Source: Mycobacterium shinjukuense (GTDB taxonomy: Bacteria > Actinomycetota > Actinomycetes > Mycobacteriales > Mycobacteriaceae). From it: a stretch of DNA of 64,000 bases. The DNA is taken from positions 1,984,001-2,048,000 of the forward strand of contig NZ_AP022575.1 of assembly GCF_010730055.1 (NCBI RefSeq), in the 5' to 3' direction. How positions within the stretch are numbered: the first letter of the stretch is position 1; the number at the start of each line of letters is the position of its first letter. This document shows positions 1 to 9,500 of this stretch, in pieces. Below the pieces are notes generated by a model. It did not search any database. It worked only from the letters and a program-made list of their open reading frames with translations, and was not told the origin of the DNA. Both the position numbers and the translations under genes were made by a program.

Positions 1-323
1 CCGAGGTGCAGCTCGCGGTCACGGCGCAGAAGTTGTTGGCGGACAAGGACATCATCGCCCGAGTGGTGTCGATGCCGTGCGTGGAGTGGTTCGAGTCCCA
101 GCCCGACGAGTACCGGGATGCCGTGCTGCCACCGGCGGTGTCGGCCCGGGTCGCCGTCGAAGCCGGCGTCGCGCAGTGCTGGCACAAGTTGGTGGGCGAC
201 ACGGGCGAGATCGTGTCGATCGAGCACTACGGCGCATCGGCGGATTACCAGACCCTGTTCCGGGAGTACGGCTTCACCGCCGAAGCGGTGGCCGCCGCCG
301 CGGAACAAGCTCTCGACAACTGA
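1..323 (+). CDS. tkt: Transketolase, C-terminal part (5' end outside window)
   Basis: Only the last ~107 codons are present; the frame is open to the left edge and ends at TGA 321-323. The piece matches the transketolase C-terminal domain, which helps bind the sugar phosphate: a VVSMPCVEWFESQ stretch, then a YRDAVLPP stretch and an EHYGASA stretch near the end. Transketolase moves two-carbon units between sugar phosphates with thiamine diphosphate in the cytosol. It heads a same-strand pentose-phosphate operon with tal, zwf, opcA and pgl following at gaps of 16 nt or less, apart from the repeat-filled zwf-opcA gap. The call rests on both the sequence and this context. Confidence 0.93.
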   Translation, partial: EVQLAVTAQKLLADKDIIARVVSMPCVEWFESQPDEYRDAVLPPAVSARVAVEAGVAQCWHKLVGDTGEIVSIEHYGASADYQTLFREYGFTAEAVAAAAEQALDN

Positions 324-339
324 GAAAGGGTGATTGACG

Positions 340-1458
340 ATGGCCCAGAACCCTCACCTCGCGGCGTTGAGCGCCGCAGGGGTGTCCGTGTGGCTGGACG
401 ACCTGTCGCGGGACCGGCTAAGGTCCGGCAACCTGCGCGAGCTGATCGACACCAAGAGCGTCGTCGGCGTCACCACCAACCCGTCGATCTTTCAGAAGGC
501 GCTGTCGGAGGGCCATGCCTACGACGCCCAGATCGCCGAGCTGGCCGAGCGCGGCGCCGACGTGGACGCCACCGTCCGCACCGTCACCACCGACGACGTG
601 CGCAGCGCGTGCGACGTGCTGGCGCGTGAGTGGGAGGCTTCCGACGGGGTCGACGGCCGGGTGTCAATCGAGGTCGACCCACGGCTGGCACACGACACCG
701 ACAAGACCATCCTGCAGGCCATCGAGCTGTGGAAGATCGTCGACCGGCCCAACCTGTTCATCAAGATCCCGGCCACCAGGGCCGGCCTGCCGGCCATCAC
801 CGCTGTGCTGGCGGAAGGGATTTCGGTCAACGTCACGCTGATCTTCTCCGTCGAGCGGCACCGCGAGGTGATGGAGGCCTACCTGGCCGGGCTGCAGAAG
901 GCCGCCGAAGCCGGACATGACCTGTCCAAGATCCATTCGGTGGCATCATTTTTCGTCTCCCGGGTGGACACCGAAATCGACAAGAGACTGGACAAGATCG
1001 GCTCGCGGGAAGCGCTCGCGTTGCGCGGTCAGGCCGGGGTGGCCAATGCCCGGCTGGCGTATGCCGCCTATCAGGAGGTCTTCGACACAGACGATCGCTT
1101 CCGGGCGCTCAAAGCCGACGGAGCCCGGGTGCAACGACCGCTGTGGGCTTCCACCGGCGTCAAGAACCCCGCCTACGCGGATACCCTCTACGTCACCGAG
1201 CTGGTCGCGCCACACACGGTGAACACCATGCCGGAGCACACCATTGAGGCCGTCGCCGACCACGGTCTGATCCGCGGTGACACGGTCAGCGGCACCGCCT
1301 CGGCCGCCCAAGCGGTGTTCGACCAGCTCGCCGCGGTCGGCATCGACCTGGCCGACGTGTTCGTCGTGCTGGAGAACGAGGGCGTGCAGAAGTTCGAGGC
1401 GTCCTGGACCGAGTTGCTCAAGGAAATCCAGGCACACCTCGACGCTGCCGCCAAATGA
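340..1458 (+). CDS. tal: Transaldolase
   Basis: Class I transaldolase of 372 residues, transferring a dihydroxyacetone unit in the non-oxidative pentose phosphate pathway. The Schiff-base lysine lies in the FIKIPAT motif near residue 142, the N-terminal region has VVGVTTNPSIF, and the length fits the actinobacterial two-domain form. ATG 340 is chosen because the purine-rich GAAAGGG at 324-330 sits at a good distance; an in-frame TTG at 334 would be too close to it. The gene lies 16 bp after tkt and its TGA overlaps the zwf ATG (ATGA), so the two are translationally coupled. Confidence 0.95.
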   Translation: MAQNPHLAALSAAGVSVWLDDLSRDRLRSGNLRELIDTKSVVGVTTNPSIFQKALSEGHAYDAQIAELAERGADVDATVRTVTTDDVRSACDVLAREWEASDGVDGRVSIEVDPRLAHDTDKTILQAIELWKIVDRPNLFIKIPATRAGLPAITAVLAEGISVNVTLIFSVERHREVMEAYLAGLQKAAEAGHDLSKIHSVASFFVSRVDTEIDKRLDKIGSREALALRGQAGVANARLAYAAYQEVFDTDDRFRALKADGARVQRPLWASTGVKNPAYADTLYVTELVAPHTVNTMPEHTIEAVADHGLIRGDTVSGTASAAQAVFDQLAAVGIDLADVFVVLENEGVQKFEASWTELLKEIQAHLDAAAK

Positions 1459-2999
1459 GCCCGGTCCGCACCGCCGCCCAGTGGCATAACCCGTTACGCG
1501 ACAAGCGGGATAAGCGGCTGCCCAGAATCGCCGGCCCCTGCGGCATGGTGATTTTCGGTGTCACCGGCGACCTGGCCCGCAAGAAGGTGATGCCGGCCGT
1601 CTACGACCTGGCCAACCGCGGCCTGCTGCCCCCCACGTTCTCCCTGGTTGGCTTCGCCCGTCGGGATTGGGACACCGAGGACTTCGGCGAGGTGGTGTAC
1701 AACGCCGTTCAAGCGCACTGCCGGACGCCCTTTCGACAGGCTAACTGGGACCGGCTGGCCGAGGGATTCCGTTTCGTACCAGGAGCTTTCGATGACGACG
1801 CGGCGTTCGCCCGCCTTGCCGAGACATTGGAGAAGCTTGACGCGGAGCGCGGCACCGGTGGCAATCACGCCTTCTACCTGGCGATCCCGCCCAAGTCGTT
1901 CCCGGTGGTCTGCGAACAGCTGCACAAATCCGGGCTGGCCCGCCCACAGGGTAACCGGTGGAGCCGGGTAGTCATCGAGAAACCGTTTGGCCATGACCTG
2001 GACAGCGCCCGCGAGCTGAACAAGGCGGTCAACACGGTCTTTCCCGAGGAGTCGGTCTTCCGGATCGACCATTACCTGGGCAAAGAGACGGTGCAGAACA
2101 TCTTGGCGCTGCGGTTCGCCAATCAGCTGTTCGACCCGGTCTGGAATGCGCACTATGTCGACCACGTGCAGATCACCATGGCCGAAGACATCGGGCTGGG
2201 CGGGCGCGCTGGCTACTACGACGGTATCGGCGCGGCCCGCGATGTCATCCAGAACCATCTCATGCAGCTGCTGGCGCTGACCGCGATGGAGGAGCCGGTC
2301 AGCTTCAACCCGAAGGCCTTGCAAACCGAAAAGATCAAGGTGCTCTCGGCGACGCGGCTGGCCGAGCCGCTGGACCAGACCACCAGCCGCGGCCAGTACG
2401 TCGCCGGCTGGCAGGGCGGGGAAAAGGTGGTTGGGCTGCTCGACGAGGAGGGGTTCGCCAGGGATTCCACCACTGAGACCTTCGCCGCCATCACCCTCGA
2501 GGTCGACACCCGCCGCTGGGCCGGGGTGCCGTTCTACCTGCGCACCGGAAAACGACTGGGCCGCAGGGTGACCGAGATCGCTTTGGTCTTCAAGCGCGCT
2601 CCGCATCTGCCGTTCGACGCCACCATGACCGACGAGCTCGGGACCAATGCCATGGTCATCCGGGTCCAGCCCGACGAGGGCGTCACGTTGCGGTTCGGGT
2701 CCAAAGTGCCCGGCACCGCGATGGAGGTCCGCGACGTCAACATGGACTTCTCCTACGGCTCGGCGTTCGCCGAGGATTCACCCGAGGCCTACGAGCGGCT
2801 CATCCTTGACGTGCTGCTCGGCGAGCCGTCGCTGTTTCCGGTGAACGCAGAGGTCGAATTGGCTTGGGAGATAATCGATCCCGCCCTGGATTATTGGGCC
2901 GCGCATGGCAGGCCCGACCCGTATGAGGCGGGCACCTGGGGTCCGGAGTCGGCCTTCGCGATGCTGCGCCGCACCGGCCGGGAATGGCGGCGGCCATGA
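1455..2999 (+). CDS. zwf: Glucose-6-phosphate 1-dehydrogenase
   Basis: A 514-residue glucose-6-phosphate dehydrogenase, the first oxidative step of the pentose phosphate pathway. The N-terminal NADP-binding loop reads GVTGDLARKKVMPAVYDLA (about residues 33-51) and the active-site motif RIDHYLGKE is near residue 202. Length matches the family. ATG 1455 overlaps the tal stop. In mycobacteria the enzyme works with OpcA, which is encoded next. It corresponds to zwf2 (Rv1447c) of M. tuberculosis by position. Confidence 0.96.
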   Translation: MSPVRTAAQWHNPLRDKRDKRLPRIAGPCGMVIFGVTGDLARKKVMPAVYDLANRGLLPPTFSLVGFARRDWDTEDFGEVVYNAVQAHCRTPFRQANWDRLAEGFRFVPGAFDDDAAFARLAETLEKLDAERGTGGNHAFYLAIPPKSFPVVCEQLHKSGLARPQGNRWSRVVIEKPFGHDLDSARELNKAVNTVFPEESVFRIDHYLGKETVQNILALRFANQLFDPVWNAHYVDHVQITMAEDIGLGGRAGYYDGIGAARDVIQNHLMQLLALTAMEEPVSFNPKALQTEKIKVLSATRLAEPLDQTTSRGQYVAGWQGGEKVVGLLDEEGFARDSTTETFAAITLEVDTRRWAGVPFYLRTGKRLGRRVTEIALVFKRAPHLPFDATMTDELGTNAMVIRVQPDEGVTLRFGSKVPGTAMEVRDVNMDFSYGSAFAEDSPEAYERLILDVLLGEPSLFPVNAEVELAWEIIDPALDYWAAHGRPDPYEAGTWGPESAFAMLRRTGREWRRP

Positions 3000-3007
3000 T
3001 CCGCGCC

Positions 3008-3096
3008 GGCGACGATGCAGTGGGGGCACCGCCCGCTTGCGGGGGACGAAGCGATGAGGTGGGGGTACCACCCGCTTGCGGGGGAGAGCGGCGCAG
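3008..3096 (+). repeat. MIRU-like intergenic repeat with two 26-bp inserts in front of opcA
   Basis: Between zwf and opcA lie two near-identical copies of a 26-bp unit (3020-3045 and 3062-3087), each with a cccgc-tt-gcggg hairpin. They are embedded in a sequence beginning gcgacgatgcag and containing gaagcgatgag. The last copy ends in GGGGGAGAG, placed about 9 nt before the opcA ATG, so the repeat supplies its ribosome-binding site. The flanking words resemble MIRU elements, which mycobacteria carry between genes of operons. A reverse-orientation copy occurs at 43815-43869, again just before a start codon. Confidence 0.75.
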
Positions 3097-4008
3097 ATGA
3101 TCATCGACCTGCCCGCTACCACCACCACGGCGGTCAACAAGAAGCTCGACCAGTTGCGTGAGAGAATCGGCGCCGTCGCGATGGGCCGGGTGCTGACGCT
3201 GATCATCGCCCCGGAGAGCGAGGCGGTACTCGAAGAATCCATTGAAGCCGCCAACGGCGCCAGCCACGAGCATCCCAGCCGGATCATCGTCGCGATGAGG
3301 GGCGATCCGTACGCCGACGAGCCGCGGCTAGACGCCCAACTGCGGGTCGGCGGTGACGCCGGCGCCGGAGAGGTGGTGGTGCTGCGGCTGTCCGGACCGC
3401 TGGCCGGTCACGCCGACAGCGTCGTGATCCCCTTCCTGCTTCCCGATATCCCGGTGGTGGCGTGGTGGCCCGACATCGCCCCCGCGGTGCCGGCCCAGGA
3501 TCCGCTGGGCAAGTTGGCAATTCGGCGTATCACCGATGCCACCAATGGTGTCGACCCGTTGTCGGCGATCAAGAGCCGGCTGCCCGGTTATACCGCCGGG
3601 GACACCGACCTGGCCTGGAGCCGCATCACCTACTGGCGCGCCCTGCTGACCTCGGCCGTTGACCAGCCGCCGCACGAGCCGATCGAGTCGGCGCTGGTGT
3701 CCGGTCTGAAAACCGAGCCGGCGCTGGATGTGCTCGCGGGTTGGCTGGCCAGCCGGATCGACGGCCCGGTGCGCCGAGCGGTCGGTGAGCTGAAGGTCGA
3801 GCTGGTGCGCAGGAGCGAGACCATCGTGCTGCGCCGGCCCCAGGAGGGAATCACCGCCACCCTGAGCCGCACGGCCAAGCCCGATGCCCTGGTTCCGTTG
3901 GCGCGCAGGGTGACCGGTGAGTGCCTGGCCGAAGACCTGCGGCGGCTGGATCCCGACGAGATCTACTTCGCCGCCCTCGAAGGCATCAAGAAGGTGCAAT
4001 ACGTGTGA
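3097..4008 (+). CDS. opcA: Glucose-6-phosphate dehydrogenase assembly protein OpcA
   Basis: A 303-residue OpcA homologue, the actinobacterial protein needed for assembly and activity of G6PDH, encoded directly upstream here. The protein begins MIIDLPATTTTAVNKKL and contains the family block IPVVAWWPDIAP near residue 125. ATG 3097 is preferred over an upstream in-frame TTG (3076) because GGGGAGAG ends about 9 nt before it. The intergenic gap to zwf is filled by a repeat. Its TGA overlaps the GTG of pgl (GTGA), indicating coupled translation. Confidence 0.93.
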   Translation: MIIDLPATTTTAVNKKLDQLRERIGAVAMGRVLTLIIAPESEAVLEESIEAANGASHEHPSRIIVAMRGDPYADEPRLDAQLRVGGDAGAGEVVVLRLSGPLAGHADSVVIPFLLPDIPVVAWWPDIAPAVPAQDPLGKLAIRRITDATNGVDPLSAIKSRLPGYTAGDTDLAWSRITYWRALLTSAVDQPPHEPIESALVSGLKTEPALDVLAGWLASRIDGPVRRAVGELKVELVRRSETIVLRRPQEGITATLSRTAKPDALVPLARRVTGECLAEDLRRLDPDEIYFAALEGIKKVQYV

Positions 4009-4748
4009 GCACCGGAATCGAGGTATTCCCGGACAGCCAGGGCCTGGTCGAGGCGGCGGCGGCCCGCCTGATCGACACCATCCACACCTCGCTGGCGGCA
4101 CGTGGGCAAGCGGCGATCGTGCTCACCGGCGGGGGCAACGGCATCGCGCTGCTGCGTTACCTCGCCGGCGAGGGATCGCGGATCGACTGGTCCAAGGTGC
4201 ACGTGTTCTGGGGCGACGACCGCTACGTCCCCGAAGACGACGACGAGCGCAACCACAAGCAGGCGCGCGTGGCGCTGCTCGATCACGTCCACATCCCGTC
4301 AGGCCAGGTGCACCCCATGGCCGCCAGCGACGGTGCGTACGGCACCGACCTGGACGCCGCGGCACGGGCATACGAACAGGTGTTGGCCGCCCACGCCGCT
4401 CCCGGCGACGTGGCGCCGAACTTCGATGTCCACCTGCTGGGAATGGGGCCCGAGGGGCACATCAACTCGCTGTTCCCCTACACCGCGGCGGTGCGGGAGA
4501 CCGCCCGTCTGGTGGTCCCGGTGCCAGACTGCCCCAAACCGCCGCCGCAACGAATCAGCTTGACCCTGCCCGCGATTCGACGTTCCCGCGAGGTCTGGCT
4601 GATGGTGTCCGGCGCGGGCAAGGCCGACGCGGTGGCCGCCGCCATCGGCGGCGCGGATCCGGTTGCACTGCCGGCCGCCGGTGCCGTCGGGCGAGAGAAG
4701 ACGCTTTGGCTGCTGGACGAGCAGGCGGCGGCCAAGCTTCCCGGCTAA
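4005..4748 (+). CDS. pgl: 6-phosphogluconolactonase
   Basis: A 247-residue 6-phosphogluconolactonase (DevB type), hydrolysing 6-phosphoglucono-lactone made by Zwf. It shows VLTGGGNGIALLRYL near residue 36, VFWGDDRYVPEDD near 66, and the family signature HLLGMGPEGHINSLFP near residue 143. The GTG start at 4005 overlaps the opcA stop. It is the last gene of the pentose-phosphate operon; the next gene is convergent. Rv1445c (devB) is the positional equivalent. Confidence 0.94.
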   Translation: MSTGIEVFPDSQGLVEAAAARLIDTIHTSLAARGQAAIVLTGGGNGIALLRYLAGEGSRIDWSKVHVFWGDDRYVPEDDDERNHKQARVALLDHVHIPSGQVHPMAASDGAYGTDLDAAARAYEQVLAAHAAPGDVAPNFDVHLLGMGPEGHINSLFPYTAAVRETARLVVPVPDCPKPPPQRISLTLPAIRRSREVWLMVSGAGKADAVAAAIGGADPVALPAAGAVGREKTLWLLDEQAAAKLPG

Positions 4749-4845
4749 CACCGCGCTCGCCGACTATCACGCTCGACCTGGCGGTCGGCGCACCCGGCAG
4801 CGTAGTTGCCGAGGCGGCCGGTCATGCCGGGTCCACCGCCGCAGG

Positions 4846-6376
4846 CTATGTCCCTGACGTTCCGGCGGCCCCATAGAGCCATCCGCCGGTGCCGCCCTTG
4901 CCGCCGGCCCCAGGGGCGCCATCGGTGGAGCCGGTCCCACCGGCCGCACCGTCCCCGCCGTTGCCACCGTAGCCGACCAGCCAGCTGTCGCCGCCGTTGC
5001 CACCGGCGCCACCGTCACCGCCGTCCCCCTCGGTGCCGCCAAAAGTGGCGGACCCACCGTCGCCACCGGTGCTCCCCTGCCCGCCAGTGCCGCCGTTTCC
5101 GAGCAGCCACCCACTGTGGCCACCCGCCCCGCCAGCGCCACCCGCGCCGCCATCACCTGCGCTGCCGCCGGCGGTGTTGCCGCCCCTGCCAGCGGTGCCG
5201 CCATCGCCGCCGGCCCCTCCGGTGCCGTACAGCAGCGCGGCACGGCCACCCGCCCCGCCGGCTCCGCCATCTCCGCCCGCACCGGCGCTGTGGCCGCTGG
5301 TGTTGTTGTAACCGCCGTCGCCGCCGGCCCCACCGGTGCCACCAGCCCCACCAGACCCGAACTGCCAACCGCCAGCCCCACCGGCCCCACCAGCACCGCC
5401 GGCCCCACCAGCCCCGCCGGTGAGCACGTTGCCGTTGTCGCTACCCCCAGCTCCCCCGGCCCCACCGGCCCCGCCGGACGCGCCGGTTCCGAACAGCCCG
5501 GCCGCGCCCCCGGCGCCACCACTGCCACCGGCCCCACCGGAAGCGCCGACGTTGCCCGTGGTCCCACACCGCCCGCCCCCCGCCGCCGCCCGCCCGCCGT
5601 GCCGCCCGGCCCCGCCCGCCAGCACCCCCATCGCCGATCAGCCCGGCCCGCCGCCGCCTTGCCACCGCCATCGCCGCCGGCCGCCTTCCCCTTCCGCCGA
5701 CCGCCTTCGCTCCCCGTCCGCCGCCGTTGCCGATCAATCCGGTGGCGCCACCCGCACCGCCGATACCGCCGGCGCCGCCGTTGCCCCCGGCGCCACCGTC
5801 GCCATACCACCAGCCCCCACGCCCTCCGGACCCACCAGCCCCACCGATCCCGCCCGCCCCGCCGGCCCCACCGTTGCCGATCAGCCCGGCATCCCCGCCC
5901 CTACCACCGGCCTGACCTTGCCCGCCATCCGCGCCGTTGCCGCCATTGCCGTACAACAACCCTCCGTCCCCACCATTGCCGCCCGGGGTGGTCGCGTCGG
6001 CGCCATTGCCGATCAGCGGACGCCCCAGTAACGCGTTGGTGGGGGCGTTGATCAGATTCAGCACATCTTGCTGCACGGCCTGCAGCGGACCGGCATTGGC
6101 TGCCTCAGCGCGTGCATAAGCGTTCCCGCCGGCGCTCAACGCTTGCACAAACTGGGCATGAAACTGCGACGCCTGCGCACTCAGCGCCTGATATGACGCC
6201 CCGTAAGCGGAGAACACCGACGCCACCGCCGCCGACACCTCGTCCCCACCCGGCGCCGCCACCGCGGTGGTCATGGCCGCCAGCGAGGCAGTGGCCTCAC
6301 CCAGCGACGAACCGATGCCCGCCAAATCGGCCGCGGCCGCGGCCACCACGTCGGTAGCCGCCACCACAAACGACAT
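4846..6376 (-). pseudogene. PE_PGRS family protein, frameshifted
   Basis: The gene starts at ATG 6376 (GGGGAGGA just upstream) with a typical PE domain (MSFVVAATDVV, about 95 residues, with the SAYGASYQALSAQA block), a linker with NALLGRPLIGNGA, then Gly-Gly-Asn/Ala PGRS repeats. The PGRS reading leaves its frame around 5690-5700. A short PGRS-like piece (GKAAGGDGGG) is in another frame, and from about 5630 the repeat runs in a third frame to TAG 4846-4848, ending GGWLYGAAGTSGT. At least two frame changes are therefore needed to read it as one protein. PE_PGRS proteins are surface or secreted and exported by ESX-5. True pseudogenisation and assembly errors in this C-rich repeat cannot be told apart here. 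Confidence 0.8.
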
Positions 6377-6379
6377 CAT

Positions 6380-6549
6380 CGTCCTCCCCGCGCAGCCACC
6401 GGATGGGAACCAAACCTATCCGGATTCGACTGCCGAATTCAGGGTTTTCGGCAAACCGGACCCGGTTGTCGAGCCGCCGGGCCGGCGGGTCGAGCTCAGC
6501 CAGCCTGCTACGTCAGCGTCCCGGAAATTGCATGCGGGCACCGCGCGTG
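6380..6549 (-). promoter_or_regulatory. Upstream region of the PE_PGRS gene
   Basis: This 170-bp stretch between the PPE-MPTR stop and the PE_PGRS start carries the PE_PGRS ribosome-binding site and a conserved word (gatgggaaccaaacctatcc at 6401-6420). A closely related word (gatggggaacccaacatacc) occurs at 13679-13698, upstream of the PE remnant. The shared upstream sequence suggests that the two PE genes arose by duplication together with their leaders. Confidence 0.45.
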
Positions 6550-9500
6550 TCAGGGACCGATACCGCGGTTGAAGAAGCCCGAGAGTTGGGCGCCCACGTT
6601 GTCGAGACCCGAGATGAAGGCCGCCGTCGTGAAGTTTCGGGTGCTCGTGTTGAACCAGCCCGAGATGGTGTTGCCGGTGTTGAACAATCCTGACTGCAGC
6701 GTGCCGGCGTTTGAAATTCCGGAGAGGCCCGAACTCTGTGAGCGAAATTGAAGGCCACCCGCGCCGAAGCCGGAGTTGTTGGCGCCCCAGTTGCCGATGC
6801 CCGATTGGCTGCCGGGAGTGCCGAAGTACAACGTGTCGAAGTTACCGAAGCCCGACGAGGGCACGCTGGTGGTGTTGAAGAAGCCCGGTGCCGGCGCGAT
6901 ATCGATCGGCAGGGTGATGGGGCCGCCGTCGAAGCTGAACGTCTGAGCAAAGACCGGGGGCCCCACCGTGAAGCTTTCGTTGATATTGCTAATCGGGATA
7001 CTTGGGACCGTGAACGAGGGAACTATCAAGGCGTACGGGACTGTTAGTGAACTTATCTCGACGCCCAGAATATAGAATTTGTAACCATAGTCGCCGCTTA
7101 TGCCGAACGTCGAAATATCGAAGCTGTGTAGTTCGATTCCGCTGATGCTCAAGCTGATCGGTGTTTGGAAGTCGGCACTGACCTTTAGGTCGACCGGGAT
7201 GGTGGGAATGGTGGTCGTGAAGGACAAACCAATGAGCCCCAGCTCATCGCCCCGTAGGCTGAAGCCGTTGCTCATATTCCCGCCGTTGAAGCCACCGGTG
7301 TTGATATCCCCGATGTTGCCCACCCCGGTGTTGTAGTTGCCGATGTTGTGGTTGCCGGTGTTGTAGTCGCCCGCGTTGAAGCCACCGGTGTTGGTGCTGC
7401 CGCTATTGTAGCTACCGGTGTTGTAGCCGCCCGCATTGAAGCTACCCGTATTGACGCTGCCGGAGTTGAAGAAGCCGGTATTGGTGGCGCCCGAGTTACC
7501 GATGCCGGTATTATAGCTCCCAGAATTACCAATGCCCCAGTTTCCGATGCCCGAGTTTCCGATGCCAATGTTTCCGGTGCCCGAATTGAATAGCCCAATA
7601 TTGCCAGTACCCGAATTCAGACCCCCGAATCCAAACTGGTTATCGCCGGTCAGACCGATGCCGATATTGTTGCTGCCCGAGTTGGCGAAACCGATATTCC
7701 GGTCACCATTATTCCCGAAACCAAGGTTGTTGCTGCCGAGGTTCCCAAAGCCAATATCGCTGTTGCCGAGATTCCCGAAGCCGAAGTTATCGCTGCCGAA
7801 ATTGCCGAAGCCGAAGTTTCTGCTACCGGCGTTGCCGTTGCCGACATTGTGGTCGCCGATGTTGGCGATGCCCAGATTCTGGTCGCCGACGTTCGCACTG
7901 CCCAGATTGTGGTTGCCGACATTGGCGTTGCCCACGTTGAGGCGACCGTCGTTCGCGAAGCCCGCATTAAAGGTCGTGTTGCCGGTGCTGTCGCGAAAAA
8001 ACCCGGTGAGGTCGGCCCCGACGTTTCCGATACCGGATACATAGGCCGCGGTCGTGACGCCCAACGTGCTCGTGTTGTAGTAGCCCGAGATGCTGTTACC
8101 CAAATTCGCCACGCCCGAAGCCAGCTCGCCGTAGTTACCATACCCCGAAGTGTTTGTTCCGGAGTTAAAGAAGCCCGATGCGCTACCGGCGCCAGTGTTA
8201 AATAAGCCCGACGACGGGCTCGTTGTCGAGTTTCCGAAGCCTGGGGCCACCGCGATGGCAAGCTGCGGGATGCCAACCAGGTGCTCGTAGTCACCCCTGG
8301 TCCACAAGCCATTGCTGTAGCTGCCCGAGATGAAGGCGCCCGTGTCAACATCGCCGGTGTTGCCCAGGCCGGTGTTGTAGTCGCCCCTGTTGAACCAGCC
8401 GGTGTTGTAGCCGCCCGAGTTAAAGCTCCCGCTGTTGGCGTTGCCCACGTTGTAGCGGCCCGAGTTGTAGCTGCCCGCATTGTAGCTGCCCGTGTTGGCG
8501 TCGCCGGAATCAAAGAAGCCCGTGTTGTAGCTGCCGGAGTTTCCGATCCCCCAGTTCCCGGCGCCGGAATTTCCGATGCCGATGTTTCCGCTGCCCGAGT
8601 TGCCGAAGCCAATATTTCCGGTACCCGAGTTGAACAGGCCGATATTGCCGCTGCCCGAGTTCAGGGCACCGAACCCGAACTGGTTGTCTCCGGTCAGCCC
8701 GATGCCGATATTGTTGTTGCCCGTATTGCCAAAGCCGATATTTTGGTCACCGGTATTGCCGAAGCCAAGGTTGTAGCTGCCGACGTTTCCGAAGCCAATG
8801 TCGTTGCTGCCGAGATTGCCGAAGCCGAAGTTATTGCTGCCGAAATTGCCGGAGCCGACGTTGTCGTTGCCGGAGTTTCCGCTGCCGATGTTTCCGCTAC
8901 CAGCGTTTGCGTTACCGACGTTTGCGCTGCCCACATTTGCGCTGCCGAAGTTGTAGTCTCCCACGTTTGCGTTGCCCACGTTGAGGACGCCGTCGTTGGC
9001 GAAGCCCACGTTGACGACCCGCGTGCCGGACGAGTCGTCGTGGTAGAAGCCCGAGAGGGCGCTGCCGATGTTGCCGGCACCCGAGACCAGGGCGGCCGTC
9101 GTGAGGCCAAGCGTGCCCGTGTTCTGGAAGCCGGAAACGGAGTTGCCATAGTTCGCCACGCCCGATAGCAGTGCGCCGTAGTTGTTGTAACCGGAGTTTC
9201 CCGCGCTGCCCGACGCGAAATTCCAAAAGCCCGAATTGTTGGTGCCGACGTTTCCGAATCCCGATGCGTTACCACTACCGGAGTTAAAGAATCCCGACGA
9301 CGGGCTGGTGGTCGAATTCCCGAAACCCGTGCCCGCAGGAATGTCGATCAACGGAACGGTCAACGGGCCTACGGTGCCGGTGGCCAAAGCACCGAGAACA
9401 GTGTTTGATCCTCCTATGGCAAGCGCAATATCAGGGCCAGTGACCGTGATGTCGGAGACCTTTATGGGGCCGGTCGTGTTGGTGAAGAATAATTTCAGTG

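Noticed and set aside
3005..3090. CRISPR-like short repeats in front of opcA
   Set aside because: Only two units, each with a hairpin, spacer too short, and another copy elsewhere in an operon gap; it fits a MIRU-like dispersed repeat.
4806..6051. Long + strand frames rich in Pro, Ala and Arg opposite the PE_PGRS gene
   Set aside because: They are the antisense of Gly-Gly-Ala repeats; GC-rich repeats keep all frames open. No start region, homology or ribosome site supports them.
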